DNA from: Mycolicibacterium hassiacum DSM 44199
Lineage (GTDB): Bacteria > Actinomycetota > Actinomycetes > Mycobacteriales > Mycobacteriaceae
DNA length: 64,000 nucleotides
Assembly: GCF_900603025.1 (NCBI RefSeq)
Contig: NZ_LR026975.1
Coordinates: 4,588,001-4,652,000 of the forward strand
Reading direction: 5' to 3'
Shown piece by piece: positions 27,001 through 36,095 of the stretch (position 1 is the stretch's first letter; the number at the start of each line of letters is the position of its first letter). The notes beneath the pieces were generated by a model. The model did no database searches and was not told the DNA's origin. It saw only the letters and a list, made by a program, of their open reading frames with translations. The translations under genes were made by a program, and so were the position numbers.

Positions 27001-27429
27001 TCAGTCGTAGATCACAGCCTCGCCGCGGCGGCGCAGTTCGGCCAGCCTGTCGCGCATCGCCTGCAGCTGTTCGGGCCGATGACCGACCCAGTCGGTGAGC
27101 TCACCCACGATGCGTACCGGTTCACGGGTACGGTACGACCGCGTCGGATTGCCGGGCAGCTTCTTATCGGTGACGTTCGGGTCATCCTCCAGCGGACCCT
27201 GCGGTTCGACGATGTAGATGCGGCCGGGACCGTCGTCGCGGGCCAGTTCGGCCGCCCAGACGGCCGCATCGAGGGTTTGCGTCACGTAGACGTGGTTCAT
27301 GATGCGGCCGTCTTCGAAGTTGGACGGCCGACCGGGCACCAGGTAGTCGCCGACCTTCAGGTCGGCCTTCGTGCCGTGCAGATACGCACCGGACTCGTGC
27401 ATCTCAAAGGGTTTGGGCGGGTTCGGCAC
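27001..27429 (-). CDS. arr: Rifampin ADP-ribosyltransferase Arr
   Basis: A 142-residue enzyme that inactivates rifamycins by ADP-ribosylation from NAD+. The sequence is near the M. smegmatis Arr over its whole length: PNPPKPFEMHESGAYLHGTKADLKVGD at the start, GRIMNHVYVTQTLDAAVWAAELA, then DDPNVTDKKLPGNPTRSYRT and VGELTDWVGH. Start GTG 27429 has GGGAG 7 nt upstream; a longer frame to 27495 lacks support. Its presence predicts intrinsic rifampicin resistance, as in other rapidly growing mycobacteria. It stands alone between the MFS efflux gene and the nitroreductase. Confidence 0.95.
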   Translation of the reverse strand: MPNPPKPFEMHESGAYLHGTKADLKVGDYLVPGRPSNFEDGRIMNHVYVTQTLDAAVWAAELARDDGPGRIYIVEPQGPLEDDPNVTDKKLPGNPTRSYRTREPVRIVGELTDWVGHRPEQLQAMRDRLAELRRRGEAVIYD

Positions 27430-27672
27430 TCGAGATCTCCCTGGTCGCGGTCTGTGGCCGGTCGATTGTGCAGCACGCCCCGGGCCTTGCGGCAAGCCCC
27501 GGTTCCCGTCGTACAGTGAGAGTGGGACAGAGCATCGGCCGTCCGCGTGCGACCGAACGACGCGGCGCCACAGTCGGATTCCGTCGAGGCTTCTAAGCTG
27601 ATTCCTTTGTGCGCCAAAGGATCTTGAGGCGCGGATCGGATCAGGAAGACAATTGCCGACGGTGTGCGAGTG
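27430..27672. other. Intergenic region between MFS gene and arr
   Basis: 243 bp. It contains the arr ribosome site and a GCGCC-N12-GGCGC hairpin (27611-27632), a weak terminator candidate for the MFS gene. No gene is supported. Confidence 0.4.
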
Positions 27673-28941
27673 TCACACGCTCGACGGCAGCGGACCGCCA
27701 AGCTTGGCCGGACGGCACCACAGCGCGGCCACCAGGCACGACACCGCGGCGAGGCCGAACGCGGCGTGCACGCCGAGGGTGTCGGCGGTGCCGCCGAGCA
27801 GCGCGGCGGCCAGTGGTCGCGAGCCGAGGAAGCCCACCAGCCACAGCGCCATGATGCGGCCGCGCAGTTCCTCCGGCGCGCGTTCCTGCACCAGGGTCGA
27901 CAGCCCGGTCATCGCCCAGCCGAACGCCAACCCGGCCAGGGCGAACCCGGCCAGCGCCACCGCCGGCGTCGTCGCCACCGCGGGTACCGCGCAACCGGCG
28001 GCCAACGTGGCCAACCCGATGGTCGAGACCTTCGTCGAGGCCAACCGGCCGCGCATCATCGCCAGCGAGATCATGCCGACCGCCGAGCCGACCCCGAACA
28101 CCGCCGAGAGGGTGCCGACCATCCGGGCGCCGCCACCGAGCGCGTCGGCCAGCGACGGGGTGAGCGTGATGGACGAGTCCGAGGCCAGACCGACCGCGGT
28201 CACCCCGAGCAGCGCCAGCAGCAGCGGGCGGTCCCGCCAGACGTAGCGCAGCGCGACGCGGACCCGGTAGTCGGTGCCCGGCGGATGGGCCGGCGGCCGT
28301 GGGAAGGTGATGGCCAGCAGGAAGAACGCGAACACCGCGTGCAGCACCGCGCTGAGTGCGAACGCCGACGCCGCGCCGAGGTGGGCGGCCAGATACGCCC
28401 CGAGCGCCGGGCCGACGATGCGCCCCACCGTCATCGGCATGCTGTTCAGCGCCATCGCGGTGGACAGTTCGCCGTCGCGGATCAGGTTCGGCACCACCGA
28501 CTGCATCGCGGGCCCGCCGACCACGAAACCGAATCCGACCAGCAGGGTGCCGAGCAGCACCGGAAGACCCGCGGCCATGCCGGTGCTGTCGGGCTGGACG
28601 AACATCCACACCGCGATCAGCCCGGATCCGGCGACGCACAGCACCCGGCCGAGCAGGATCTGGCGCATCGGTTCGCCGGTGTCGGCCCACTTGCCGCTGA
28701 CCGGGCTGAGGATCAGTTGCGGGGCGAACTGGACCACGCCCACCAGACCCACCATCAGCGCCGAGCGGGTGGCCTGGTACATGACGATCGCGGCGACCAG
28801 ACCGTGGGTCCACACCGCGACGACCGAGAACATCTTGCCCCAGAACAGTGCCCCGAAGACGGGGTCGAAGATCAGGCCCAGCGCGCCACGCGGCGGCAGC
28901 GTGCCGCCGCGTTCGGCGGATGCGGGATGCGTCGCGGTCAT
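27673..28941 (-). CDS. Major facilitator superfamily efflux transporter
   Basis: A 422-residue, 12-helix transporter of the drug-exporter type resembling EntS/MFS_3 proteins. It shows VVQFAPQLILSPVSGKWADTGEPMRQILLGR (loop 2-3 motif), MPMTVGRIVGPALGAYLAAHLG, and a second repeat with GLAFGWAMTGLSTLVQERAPEELRGRIMAL. Its ATG overlaps the stop of the MarR gene (ATGA at 28938-28941), so the pump and its regulator are co-translated. The enormous open frame to 30687 is a shadow of other genes. The exported compound is unknown. Confidence 0.88.
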   Translation of the reverse strand: MTATHPASAERGGTLPPRGALGLIFDPVFGALFWGKMFSVVAVWTHGLVAAIVMYQATRSALMVGLVGVVQFAPQLILSPVSGKWADTGEPMRQILLGRVLCVAGSGLIAVWMFVQPDSTGMAAGLPVLLGTLLVGFGFVVGGPAMQSVVPNLIRDGELSTAMALNSMPMTVGRIVGPALGAYLAAHLGAASAFALSAVLHAVFAFFLLAITFPRPPAHPPGTDYRVRVALRYVWRDRPLLLALLGVTAVGLASDSSITLTPSLADALGGGARMVGTLSAVFGVGSAVGMISLAMMRGRLASTKVSTIGLATLAAGCAVPAVATTPAVALAGFALAGLAFGWAMTGLSTLVQERAPEELRGRIMALWLVGFLGSRPLAAALLGGTADTLGVHAAFGLAAVSCLVAALWCRPAKLGGPLPSSV

Positions 28942-29408
28942 CGGGTTCCCGCCTGTTCGAAGCGCTCGGTCAGTCGGTCCAGCAGCGTGATCAGGGTGTC
29001 GACGTCCTCGGACGGCCAGTCCGCGATGAGGTCGGCGACCAGATCGCGCCGCCGGTCGGTCACCAGGTCCAGCGCCTTGCGGCCGGCGTCGGTGAGCACC
29101 AGCGTGCAGCGGCGCTGATCGTCGGCGGACGACGTCTTCGACAGCAGTCCGGCCGCGACCACGGCCGCCACCGAACGGCTGGCGGTCGAGTGTTCGACGG
29201 CCATGAACTCGGCGACGTCGCGAATCGACGCGCCCCCGCTGTGCTGGCACTGCTCCACCGCGCGCAGCACCCGCAGCGTGGAGGGGTTGGCCACCGGGCC
29301 GCCCGCATCGAGGACCCGCCGCCGCCAGCCCGGACGCTGCCGCGCGACCGCGAGGCGGGTCAGCAGTTCGTCGAGCTGGTCGTAGCGGGAGGTCTGGTGA
29401 ACGGGCAC
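28938..29408 (-). CDS. MarR-family transcriptional regulator
   Basis: A 156-residue winged-helix repressor-like protein: dimer helix YDQLDELLTRLAVARQRPGW, HTH region GASIRDVAEFMAVEHSTASRSVAAVVAAGLL, wing KTSSADDQRRCTLVLTDAGRKAL. It most likely represses its own operon, which continues into the MFS gene. GTG at 29408 has no Shine-Dalgarno; ATG at 29426 would add six residues (MCYAYL) from within the palindrome. A TATGCAT element just upstream suits leaderless transcription from 29408. The start is uncertain. Confidence 0.85.
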   Translation of the reverse strand: MPVHQTSRYDQLDELLTRLAVARQRPGWRRRVLDAGGPVANPSTLRVLRAVEQCQHSGGASIRDVAEFMAVEHSTASRSVAAVVAAGLLSKTSSADDQRRCTLVLTDAGRKALDLVTDRRRDLVADLIADWPSEDVDTLITLLDRLTERFEQAGTR

Positions 29409-29409
29409 T

Positions 29410-29434
29410 AAATATGCATAGCACATACATATTT
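29410..29434. promoter_or_regulatory. MarR-type operator palindrome
   Basis: A 25-bp AT-rich inverted repeat with arms AAATATG and CATATTT (further matches inside) directly upstream of, or overlapping, the MarR start. Its position over the likely -10 region fits autorepression. Confidence 0.55.
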
Positions 29435-29508
29435 CTCGGGGCGAATCGGACCCCGCGACGGTCCGACAGCGCGGCGCGGCGACAGGGCGCCGGTGACAGG
29501 ATGCGGAC

Positions 29509-30609
29509 GTGACCTTGACGCGTCTGCATGATCCGCAGTCCCGCAGCTTCGCCAGTGACAACTACGCCGGCGCGCATCCGGCGGTGCTCGCCGCGATCGC
29601 CGCCGCCAACGACGGCCATCAACCCGCCTACGGCGAGGACGTCTACACCCGGCGGCTGCAGGAGGTGATCCGCGCGCACTTTGGTGCGCGCGCCGAGGTC
29701 TTTCCGGTGTTCAACGGCACCGGCGCGAACGTCATCGCGTTGACCGCGGTGCTGCCCCGCTGGGGCGCGGTGATCGCGCCGGACACCGCGCACATCCACA
29801 CCGACGAGGCCGGAGCACCGGAACGGGTGACCGGCCTGAAACTGCTCACCGTGCCCAGCGCCGACGGCAAGCTCACCCCCGAACTCGTCGCGCGCGAGGC
29901 CTGGGGCTGGGGCGACGAGCACCGCCCGCAACCACTGGCGGTGAGCATCACCCAGACCACCGAGCGGGGCACGCTCTACACCCCCGACGAGATCCGCGCG
30001 GTCGCCGACTACGCCCACGCCCACGGCATGGCGGTGCACCTGGACGGCGCGCGGATCTGGAACGCCGCCGCCGCGCTCGGTGTGCCGCTGCGCGAGTTCA
30101 CCACCGACGCCGGCGTCGACGTGCTCAGCCTCGGCGGCACCAAGAACGGTCTGCTCGGCGCCGAGGCCGTCGTCGTGCTCGACCCGGACCGCGCCGCCGG
30201 GCTCACCTACCTGCGCAAGCTCGGCATGCAGCTGGCCAGCAAGATGCGGTTCCTGTCGGCGCAGCTGCTGGCGCTGTTCGACGACGACCTGGGGCTGCGC
30301 AACGCCGCGCACGCCAACGCGATGACCGCGCGGCTGCGCGCGGCGCTGGCGGCCGGCATCGCCGACGGCCGACTGCCCGGCCTGCGCTTCACCCAGGACA
30401 GCCCGGCCAACGCGATCTTCGCGGTCCTGCCGGAGGGCATGGCCGACCGGTTGCGGCGGCGGGTGCACTTCTACGACTGGGACGCCGCGCGCCGCGAGGT
30501 CCGCTGGATGACGGCCTGGGACACCACCCCCGAGGACGTGGACAGGTTCGTCGCGATCATCTTCGACGAGTTCGGTTCGTCCCCGCCGAGCGTGAAGCCG
30601 CGGCTGTGA
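29509..30609 (+). CDS. Low-specificity L-threonine aldolase
   Basis: A 366-residue PLP enzyme that cleaves threonine or allo-threonine to glycine and acetaldehyde. Start motif SFASDNYAGAHPAVLAAI, EVFPVFNGTGANVIAL, the PLP-phosphate and substrate region HIHTDEAGAPE, HLDGARIWNAAAALG, and the PLP lysine in SLGGTKNGLLGAEAVVV are all present. The GTG start at 29509 has GGA about 8 nt upstream. It is divergent from the MarR gene. The family also contains 3-hydroxyaspartate and phenylserine aldolases, so the exact substrate is not certain. Confidence 0.9.
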   Translation: MTLTRLHDPQSRSFASDNYAGAHPAVLAAIAAANDGHQPAYGEDVYTRRLQEVIRAHFGARAEVFPVFNGTGANVIALTAVLPRWGAVIAPDTAHIHTDEAGAPERVTGLKLLTVPSADGKLTPELVAREAWGWGDEHRPQPLAVSITQTTERGTLYTPDEIRAVADYAHAHGMAVHLDGARIWNAAAALGVPLREFTTDAGVDVLSLGGTKNGLLGAEAVVVLDPDRAAGLTYLRKLGMQLASKMRFLSAQLLALFDDDLGLRNAAHANAMTARLRAALAAGIADGRLPGLRFTQDSPANAIFAVLPEGMADRLRRRVHFYDWDAARREVRWMTAWDTTPEDVDRFVAIIFDEFGSSPPSVKPRL

Positions 30610-30685
30610 TTCACCCGAAATCGCGACCATGGCTTCACGTTCGGCGACATGGGCATAAGAGGCATAAGGCGACTCAAGGGGGCAC

Positions 30686-31882
30686 ATGTTTCTCGTCGTG
30701 CTCGGCGCGGTGCTCGCGCTGATCAGCCTCTACCTGTGGCAGCGCCTGATCCGCGACACCACCCGGCCGGGCCGGGTGCGCCGCGTCCTCACCGCCGCCC
30801 ACCTGGTGCTGACGACATTGCTGTTCGCCGCGCTGATCGGCCCCCGCTTCGTCGGGGTGAACGAATCCCGGTGGTACGCCTGGCCGGGCTATCTGTGGCT
30901 CGGCGCGATGTGGTACCTGCTGCTGCTCCTGCTGGCGTTCGAACCGGTGCGGCTGGTGCTGCGGGCCGTGCTCGCCCGGCGGGCCCGCGCGAACGCCGAC
31001 CCCGGCCCCGACGAACCGGCCGAGCGGCCGAACCCGGACCGGACACTCGACCGGCGGCTGTTTCTGGCCCGCGCCGGGGCGGTGGCCGCCGGAGCGGTCT
31101 CGGTCGGGCTGGTCGGAATCGGCGCGGCCACCGCGCTCGGACCCCCGGCAGTGGTGCGGCTGCCGGTGCGGCTGCGCCGGCTCGACCCGGCCCTCGGCGG
31201 CTACCGCGTCGCGGTGGTCTCCGACATCCACCTCGGGCCGCTGATGGGGCGGGCGCACACCGAGCGCATCGTGGCGATGATCAACCGGGCCGAACCCGAT
31301 CTGGTCGCGATCGTCGGCGATCTGGTGGACGGCACCGTCGACGAACTCGGCCGGGCGGCGGAACCGCTGCGGGACCTGGTCTCCCGGGACGGCGTCTTCT
31401 TCGTCACCGGCAACCACGAGTACTTCGTCGACGACCCGGACGGTTGGGTCCGGGAGCTGGACCGGCTCGGGGTGCACACGCTGCGCAACGAGAACACCCT
31501 GATCCGCCGCGGCGGCGCCGCGTTCCACCTGGCCGGGGTCAACGACCTGGTGGGTAACCGGCGGGCCGACGGGCCGGATCTCGACCGGGCGCTGTCCGGC
31601 GTCGACGCCGCCCGGCCGACCGTCCTGCTCGCCCACCAACCGGTGCTGGTCGGCGAGGCGGCCCGGCGCGGCGTCGACCTGCAACTGTCCGGGCACACCC
31701 ACGGCGGCCAGCTGTGGCCGTTCCACTACCTGGTGCGGCTGGAGCAGCCGGCGCTGGCCGGGCTGTCGGCCGTTGGCGACACCCAGCTCTACGTCACCCG
31801 CGGCGCCGGGTTCTGGGGCCCGCCGGTGCGTATCGGGGCGCCGCCGGACATCACGGTGCTCACCCTGCAGCCCGGCACCTGA
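30686..31882 (+). CDS. Membrane-anchored metallophosphoesterase
   Basis: A 398-residue protein. The first ~100 residues hold about four hydrophobic helices; another hydrophobic segment follows near 127-150 (FLARAGAVAAGAVSVGLVGIGAATAL), possibly a twin-Arg-like (DRRLFLARAG) export element. The calcineurin-type domain (about 165-395) has all dinuclear metal motifs: SDIHLG, GDLVDG, GNHEYF, AHQP and SGHTHGGQ. It is related to YaeI/YkuE-type enzymes acting at the membrane surface, for example on lipid A-like or phospholipid substrates; the substrate here is unknown. Confidence 0.9.
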   Translation: MFLVVLGAVLALISLYLWQRLIRDTTRPGRVRRVLTAAHLVLTTLLFAALIGPRFVGVNESRWYAWPGYLWLGAMWYLLLLLLAFEPVRLVLRAVLARRARANADPGPDEPAERPNPDRTLDRRLFLARAGAVAAGAVSVGLVGIGAATALGPPAVVRLPVRLRRLDPALGGYRVAVVSDIHLGPLMGRAHTERIVAMINRAEPDLVAIVGDLVDGTVDELGRAAEPLRDLVSRDGVFFVTGNHEYFVDDPDGWVRELDRLGVHTLRNENTLIRRGGAAFHLAGVNDLVGNRRADGPDLDRALSGVDAARPTVLLAHQPVLVGEAARRGVDLQLSGHTHGGQLWPFHYLVRLEQPALAGLSAVGDTQLYVTRGAGFWGPPVRIGAPPDITVLTLQPGT

Positions 31883-31926
31883 TGCCCCCGCGATGAGTTC
31901 GCGCCGCGGCGCGGGTCTACCCCGAC

Positions 31927-32403
31927 ATGGACATGAAAATCACGCCGTGCCTGTGGTTCGACAACAACGTGGACGAGGCCGCGAAGTTCTACACCTCGGT
32001 GTTCCCGAACTCCCACATCGAGGGGTTCTGGCGCTACAACGAGGCCCATCCCGACCGCGCCGGTGAGATCGGCTACGGGACATTCGTCCTCAACGGCCAG
32101 CGCTTCCTCGGCATCAACGGCGGGCCGATGTTCAGGTTCACCGAGGCCGTGTCGTTCGAGGTGCGGTGCGCCGATCAGGCCGAGGTCGACTACTACTGGG
32201 ACAGGCTCGTCGACGGCGGCGAGGAGTCGCACTGCGGCTGGCTCAAGGACCGCTACGGGCTCAGCTGGCAGATCGTGCCGCAGCGGCTCTACGACCTGAT
32301 CGAAGACCCCGACCCGGCGGTGTCGCTGGCCGCCACCCAGGCGATGTACGCGATGCACAAGATCGTCGTCGCCGACCTGGAGGCCGCGGTGGCCAACCGC
32401 TGA
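31927..32403 (+). CDS. PhnB-like VOC protein
   Basis: A 158-residue protein of the PhnB/3-demethylubiquinone-methyltransferase-like VOC group. MKITPCLWFDNNVDEAAKFYTSVFPNS starts the first module, and FEVRCADQAEVDYYWDRLVDGGEE ... CGWLKDRYGLSWQIVP the second. Despite old names, most are of unknown function. Start is ATG 31927 or 31933 (MKITP). Confidence 0.82.
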   Translation: MDMKITPCLWFDNNVDEAAKFYTSVFPNSHIEGFWRYNEAHPDRAGEIGYGTFVLNGQRFLGINGGPMFRFTEAVSFEVRCADQAEVDYYWDRLVDGGEESHCGWLKDRYGLSWQIVPQRLYDLIEDPDPAVSLAATQAMYAMHKIVVADLEAAVANR

Positions 32404-32427
32404 CCACCGCCGGGGTCCCGGGCGCGG

Positions 32428-32997
32428 TCAGTTGCCGCCGGCCGCCGCCGACACCTCCTGGCCGTCGACGGCGCCCTCCCCGTCGGAGGACGGTTGGCTC
32501 GGCTCGCTCTCCTGTGGGCGGCGCAGATGCTCGGTGCCGGGCACCCCGCCGAGCGCCTCGATCACCGCCCGCAGCTTGGCGGCCTCCTCCTCGGTCGGGA
32601 CCTCGCCTGCCTCCAGATCGTTGATCAGATCCACCGGCAAACCCGCCCCGGCGGCCACCTCCTCGGCGCTCAGCCGGGCCGCGATCCGGGTCGCGTACAG
32701 CTGCTGGCCCAGGCTCGACCCCGGTGCGGCGGCGGCGCGCTCCATCAGGCTGTCGTAGCGCTTGCGTACCTGGCTCAGCTCGTTGATGACCGTGGGTGTG
32801 GAGCGGGGCCGCGCCGCCGCCTCCGCCAGCCCGGCGCGCAGTTTGCGCAAGCCGGCCAGCACCACGTCCGCGCGTTTGTGGAAGTTCCTGTCCTCGGGGA
32901 ACGGCAGCGCGTCGATCGCTGCGTTGTACATGTGCATCGCGGCCTCGGAAAGGCTGACGATGACGGACGATTCACCTTCCGGCGGCATGTGTTGCAT
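32428..32997 (-). CDS. HTH-domain regulator-like protein, paralogue of 61790-62257
   Basis: A 189-residue protein. An N-terminal helical region (SLSEAAMHMYNAAIDALPFPEDRNF, then LAGLRKLRAGLAEAAARPRSTPTVI) is followed by an XRE-like helix-turn-helix (residues about 105-160: LGQQLYATRIAARLSAEEVAAGAGLPVDLINDLEAGEVPTEEE) and an acidic/Ser-rich tail. It aligns along its length with the protein at 61790-62257, which lacks the tail. Start 32997 has GAGG 4 nt upstream. It is divergent from the coiled-coil membrane protein gene, and the pair may work together. DNA binding is inferred from the HTH only. Confidence 0.72.
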   Translation of the reverse strand: MQHMPPEGESSVIVSLSEAAMHMYNAAIDALPFPEDRNFHKRADVVLAGLRKLRAGLAEAAARPRSTPTVINELSQVRKRYDSLMERAAAAPGSSLGQQLYATRIAARLSAEEVAAGAGLPVDLINDLEAGEVPTEEEAAKLRAVIEALGGVPGTEHLRRPQESEPSQPSSDGEGAVDGQEVSAAAGGN

Positions 32998-33193
32998 CGG
33001 ACCTCGATCCTGTTCGTCGACTGCGCAGCTTGCGTTGAGGTTAGCGTTGTCGCTCCCGGGCCGTCCGCTGCAGGTGGGTCGGCAAACTCCGCCCCGGCCG
33101 GCGGCGTGGTTGTGGCCGTGGTCGGGCGGCGCGGCCGCTGCCGTGGTTTCTAAAGTGAAGCGGGCGCGGACGCCGAACAGACGGGGAGCCGAG

Positions 33194-34324
33194 ATGACCA
33201 ACCACTGGCAGTCACTCATACCGCCCGACGTGCGCACTGCCGGTGCCGAGTATCTCCCGCGGTCCGTTCTGCCCACCGACTACCGGGACTCGGCGGTCGA
33301 GCGGTGGCGCACCGCACTGCTGATCCTCGCCGGGGTGCTGGGGCTGGCCGCCATCGCATGGTTCGTCCTGTTCGCTCCGGGCGAGAGCGGTTCGAAGGCG
33401 CAGTGGTTCTTCGGCGCCGTGGTGCTGGTGGCGGTGCTGGTGTCGATGTGGCAGACCCACGTGGTGTTGGCGCAGGTGCGGCGGGAGACCAGCGAGGCGG
33501 TCGAGCGGCTGCGCAAGGAAGTCGCCGCGGCCGAGGAGCGCACCGCCCGCGAACTGACCCTGGCCCGGCAGGTGCACGAGGCCGAGCTGAGCGCCCAGCG
33601 GGAGGTGGCCCGCAGCGAGCTGACCGCCCAGACCGAACACGCCCGCGTCGAACGGGCACTGCTGCTCGCCCAGCAGCAGCGCCTGGCGATGGTCGGGGTG
33701 TCGCGCGCGGTCAACACCAGCACCCAGGCCCTGGCCGCGTTGTGGAACCAGGCGGCGACCGTGCTGGACCTGCCCGACCCGCAGGCGCGCCAGCAGGCCA
33801 TGCATCCGCTGTTCGAGCAGATCGCCCAGCAGGTCAACGAGTTCTCCGTCGAGCTGGCCAACGCGCACCTGCTGGTCGAGGACGAGCGGCTGCACCAGGC
33901 GCTCGACGACGTCAACGAGGCGGTGCTGATGGCGCTGCAGATCGCCGAGGACGTGCACTCCGCCGTGGTCGACGGCCGCGAACCCGACGCGGCGGCGGTG
34001 ACGTCGGCGCAGCGGTTGATGCACAGCAAGGCCGCCCGGGCGCGGGAACTGGCGTGGCGGTTGCTGCGCTCGGGGATCGAGATGCCGCCCGCCAACGGTC
34101 AGGTCGACCGCGTCCCGCGGGGCGCCGAGGCCGCAACCGACCGCGACGCCACCGCGGCCTCCGACGCCGACGGCACGAGCACCGGCGCCGAGGACACCGC
34201 CGCCGACAGGGCCACCAACGGATCCGGCGCCCCCGACGGTGCCACCGCCACTGCCTCCGGCGACGCGAAACGCACGCCCCCGGTCGGGCCGCTGCCGATC
34301 ATCGGAAAGGTACCCGGCCGCTAG
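33194..34324 (+). CDS. Membrane protein with long coiled coil
   Basis: A 376-residue protein. After ~40 cytoplasmic residues there are two adjacent membrane helices (about 43-62 and 72-93). A long heptad-rich region follows (about 95-170, RRETSEAVERLRKEVAAAEERTARELTLARQ and onward), then a helical domain (180-290), then a disordered Asp/Ala/Thr-rich tail. The start has GGGGAG 5 nt upstream. I do not recognise a family. The shape suggests a membrane-tethered scaffold or stress sensor. It is divergent from the HTH protein with ~195 bp between. Confidence 0.7.
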   Translation: MTNHWQSLIPPDVRTAGAEYLPRSVLPTDYRDSAVERWRTALLILAGVLGLAAIAWFVLFAPGESGSKAQWFFGAVVLVAVLVSMWQTHVVLAQVRRETSEAVERLRKEVAAAEERTARELTLARQVHEAELSAQREVARSELTAQTEHARVERALLLAQQQRLAMVGVSRAVNTSTQALAALWNQAATVLDLPDPQARQQAMHPLFEQIAQQVNEFSVELANAHLLVEDERLHQALDDVNEAVLMALQIAEDVHSAVVDGREPDAAAVTSAQRLMHSKAARARELAWRLLRSGIEMPPANGQVDRVPRGAEAATDRDATAASDADGTSTGAEDTAADRATNGSGAPDGATATASGDAKRTPPVGPLPIIGKVPGR

Positions 34325-34354
34325 GCGACCGGGCGGTTCAGCCGGCGGGACGGT

Positions 34355-34603
34355 TCAGGCGCGGGCGGGCGGTGCGGGCTGGGCGATCGGCGTACACAAC
34401 CCGGTGTTGGCGTCGAGGTACTTGCCCTCGATGCAGAACGGCGCGCACCCGTAGATGACGCCGGTCTGGCCGGGTGGACAGCAGCAGTTGCCGGGCTGGG
34501 CAGCGGCGGACGGGGTGACCACGAAGGCCGACAGCCCGACGACCAGGGCAGCCGCGGACAGGGCTGCGGTCGCCGCCCGGCGCAGGGTCTCGATCGGCGT
34601 CAT
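34355..34603 (-). CDS. Small secreted cysteine-rich protein
   Basis: An 82-residue precursor with a signal peptide (hydrophobic core about 14-30, cleavage after SAAA or SAAAQ). The mature peptide of about 45 residues contains six cysteines (NCCCPPGQTG, YGCAPFC, GLC), enough for three disulfides. No known toxin or enzyme motif. The ATG at 34603 is chosen because it begins the signal peptide; a longer frame lacks one. Function unknown. Confidence 0.6.
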   Translation of the reverse strand: MTPIETLRRAATAALSAAALVVGLSAFVVTPSAAAQPGNCCCPPGQTGVIYGCAPFCIEGKYLDANTGLCTPIAQPAPPARA

Positions 34604-34625
34604 GTGGGGCAGTGTAGGCGCCCGC

Positions 34626-36095
34626 TCAGGTCCCGCAGAAGGTCTGGTAGGGACCGAAATCCTCCGGCGCCGGTTCGGCGTAGCGCTCGAAGCCCGGCCG
34701 CTCGTCATAAGGGGCGCGGATCGCCTCGACCAGCCGGTGCAGCGGCGCGAGATCCCCGGCCGTGGCGGCGGCCAGCGCCTCCTCGACCAGGTGGTTGCGC
34801 GGAATGTAGGCGGGGTTGACCCGGTCCATCACCGCGGCGTCCGGCTCCAGCGCCCGCCAGCGCGCCAGCCAGTCGTCGAAACCCGCCGGGTCCACACCGA
34901 ACATCGCGCGCACCGGCTCGACCTCGCCGCGGGCGGCCCGTCCGAGCCGGCGGAAGAACGAGGTGAAATCGACCCGGTTGGCGGCCAGCAGCGCGATCAG
35001 GTCGTTCATCAACGGGGTGGCGACGTCCTCGGCGAGCCCGGCCGGCAGCCCGAGCTTGGCGCGCATGCCGGCGTCCAGGGCCGCCTGGAACCGCGGCCCG
35101 AATTCCTGCAGCCGTACCTGTGCGAGCGCGATCGCGGTGTCCTGGTCGTCGTGGATCAGCGGCAGCAGCGTCTCGGCGAACCGGGCCAGGTTCCAGCCCA
35201 TGATCGTCGGCTGGTTGCCGTAGGCGTACCGGCCCCAGGTGTCGATCGAGCTGAACACCGTCTCCGGGTGGTAGGCCTCCATGAACGCGCACGGGCCGTA
35301 GTCGATGGTCTCCCCGGAGATCGTGGTGTTGTCGGTGTTCATCACGCCGTGCACGAACCCGACCAGCATCCACCGGGCGACCAGGTCGGCCTGCGCCGCG
35401 ACCACCGCGTCGAACAGCGCCAGGTACCGGTTGTCGGCCTGCGCGGCCTGCGGGTGGTGCCGGGCGATCGCGTGGTCGGCCAGCCGCCGCAGCAGCCCGG
35501 GATCGCCGGTGCTCGCCGCGTACTGGAAGGTGCCCACCCGCAGATGGCTGCGCGCCACCCGGGCCAGCACCGCACCCGGCAGCAGCGTCTCGCGCTGCAC
35601 GCTGCGCCCGGTCGCCACCACCGCCAGCGCCCGCGTGGTCGGGATGCCCAGCGCGTGCATGCCCTCGCCGACGATGTACTCGCGCAGCATCGGGCCGACC
35701 GCCGCCAACCCGTCGCCGCCGCGCGCGAACGGAGTCGGCCCCGAACCCTTCAGGTGCAGGTCGCGCAGCTCGCCGCCCGGGGTGGTCAGCTCGCCGAGCA
35801 GCAGCGCCCGCCCGTCGCCCAGCCGCGGCACGTAGCCGCCGAACTGGTGCCCGGCGTAGGCCTGGGCCACCGGGACCGCGCCCGGCGGCAGCACCGTGCC
35901 GGTCAGCAGCCCGACGCCGTCGGGCCCGCGCAGCCAGTCGGGGTCGAGCCCGAGTTCGACGGCCAGCGGCTCGTTGAGCACCAGCAGCCGCGCCTCCGGC
36001 ACCGATTCGGCCTGCCAGCGCACCGCCAACTCGGGCAGTTCGCGCGCGAACCGGTCACCCAGGACGACGCCCGCGGAGGTCAACTCGGTGCTCAC
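34626..36095 (-). CDS. selO: Protein adenylyltransferase SelO (YdiU/UPF0061)
   Basis: A 489-residue pseudokinase-fold enzyme that transfers AMP to Ser/Thr/Tyr residues. Conserved segments: [90 protein letters not shown] (catalytic Asn/Asp). The C-terminus YQTFCGT carries a Cys where eukaryotic SelO has selenocysteine. Length equals E. coli YdiU (478). The GTG at 36095 is preceded by GGGGGAG that partly overlaps it; the start may be a few codons off. It modifies proteins during oxidative stress in E. coli. Confidence 0.92.
   Translation of the reverse strand: MSTELTSAGVVLGDRFARELPELAVRWQAESVPEARLLVLNEPLAVELGLDPDWLRGPDGVGLLTGTVLPPGAVPVAQAYAGHQFGGYVPRLGDGRALLLGELTTPGGELRDLHLKGSGPTPFARGGDGLAAVGPMLREYIVGEGMHALGIPTTRALAVVATGRSVQRETLLPGAVLARVARSHLRVGTFQYAASTGDPGLLRRLADHAIARHHPQAAQADNRYLALFDAVVAAQADLVARWMLVGFVHGVMNTDNTTISGETIDYGPCAFMEAYHPETVFSSIDTWGRYAYGNQPTIMGWNLARFAETLLPLIHDDQDTAIALAQVRLQEFGPRFQAALDAGMRAKLGLPAGLAEDVATPLMNDLIALLAANRVDFTSFFRRLGRAARGEVEPVRAMFGVDPAGFDDWLARWRALEPDAAVMDRVNPAYIPRNHLVEEALAAATAGDLAPLHRLVEAIRAPYDERPGFERYAEPAPEDFGPYQTFCGT

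Noticed and set aside
27673..30687. A 1,004-codon open frame on the minus strand
   Set aside because: Only its last 422 codons are the MFS transporter. The rest overlaps the MarR gene and runs antisense to threonine aldolase; high GC removes stop codons.
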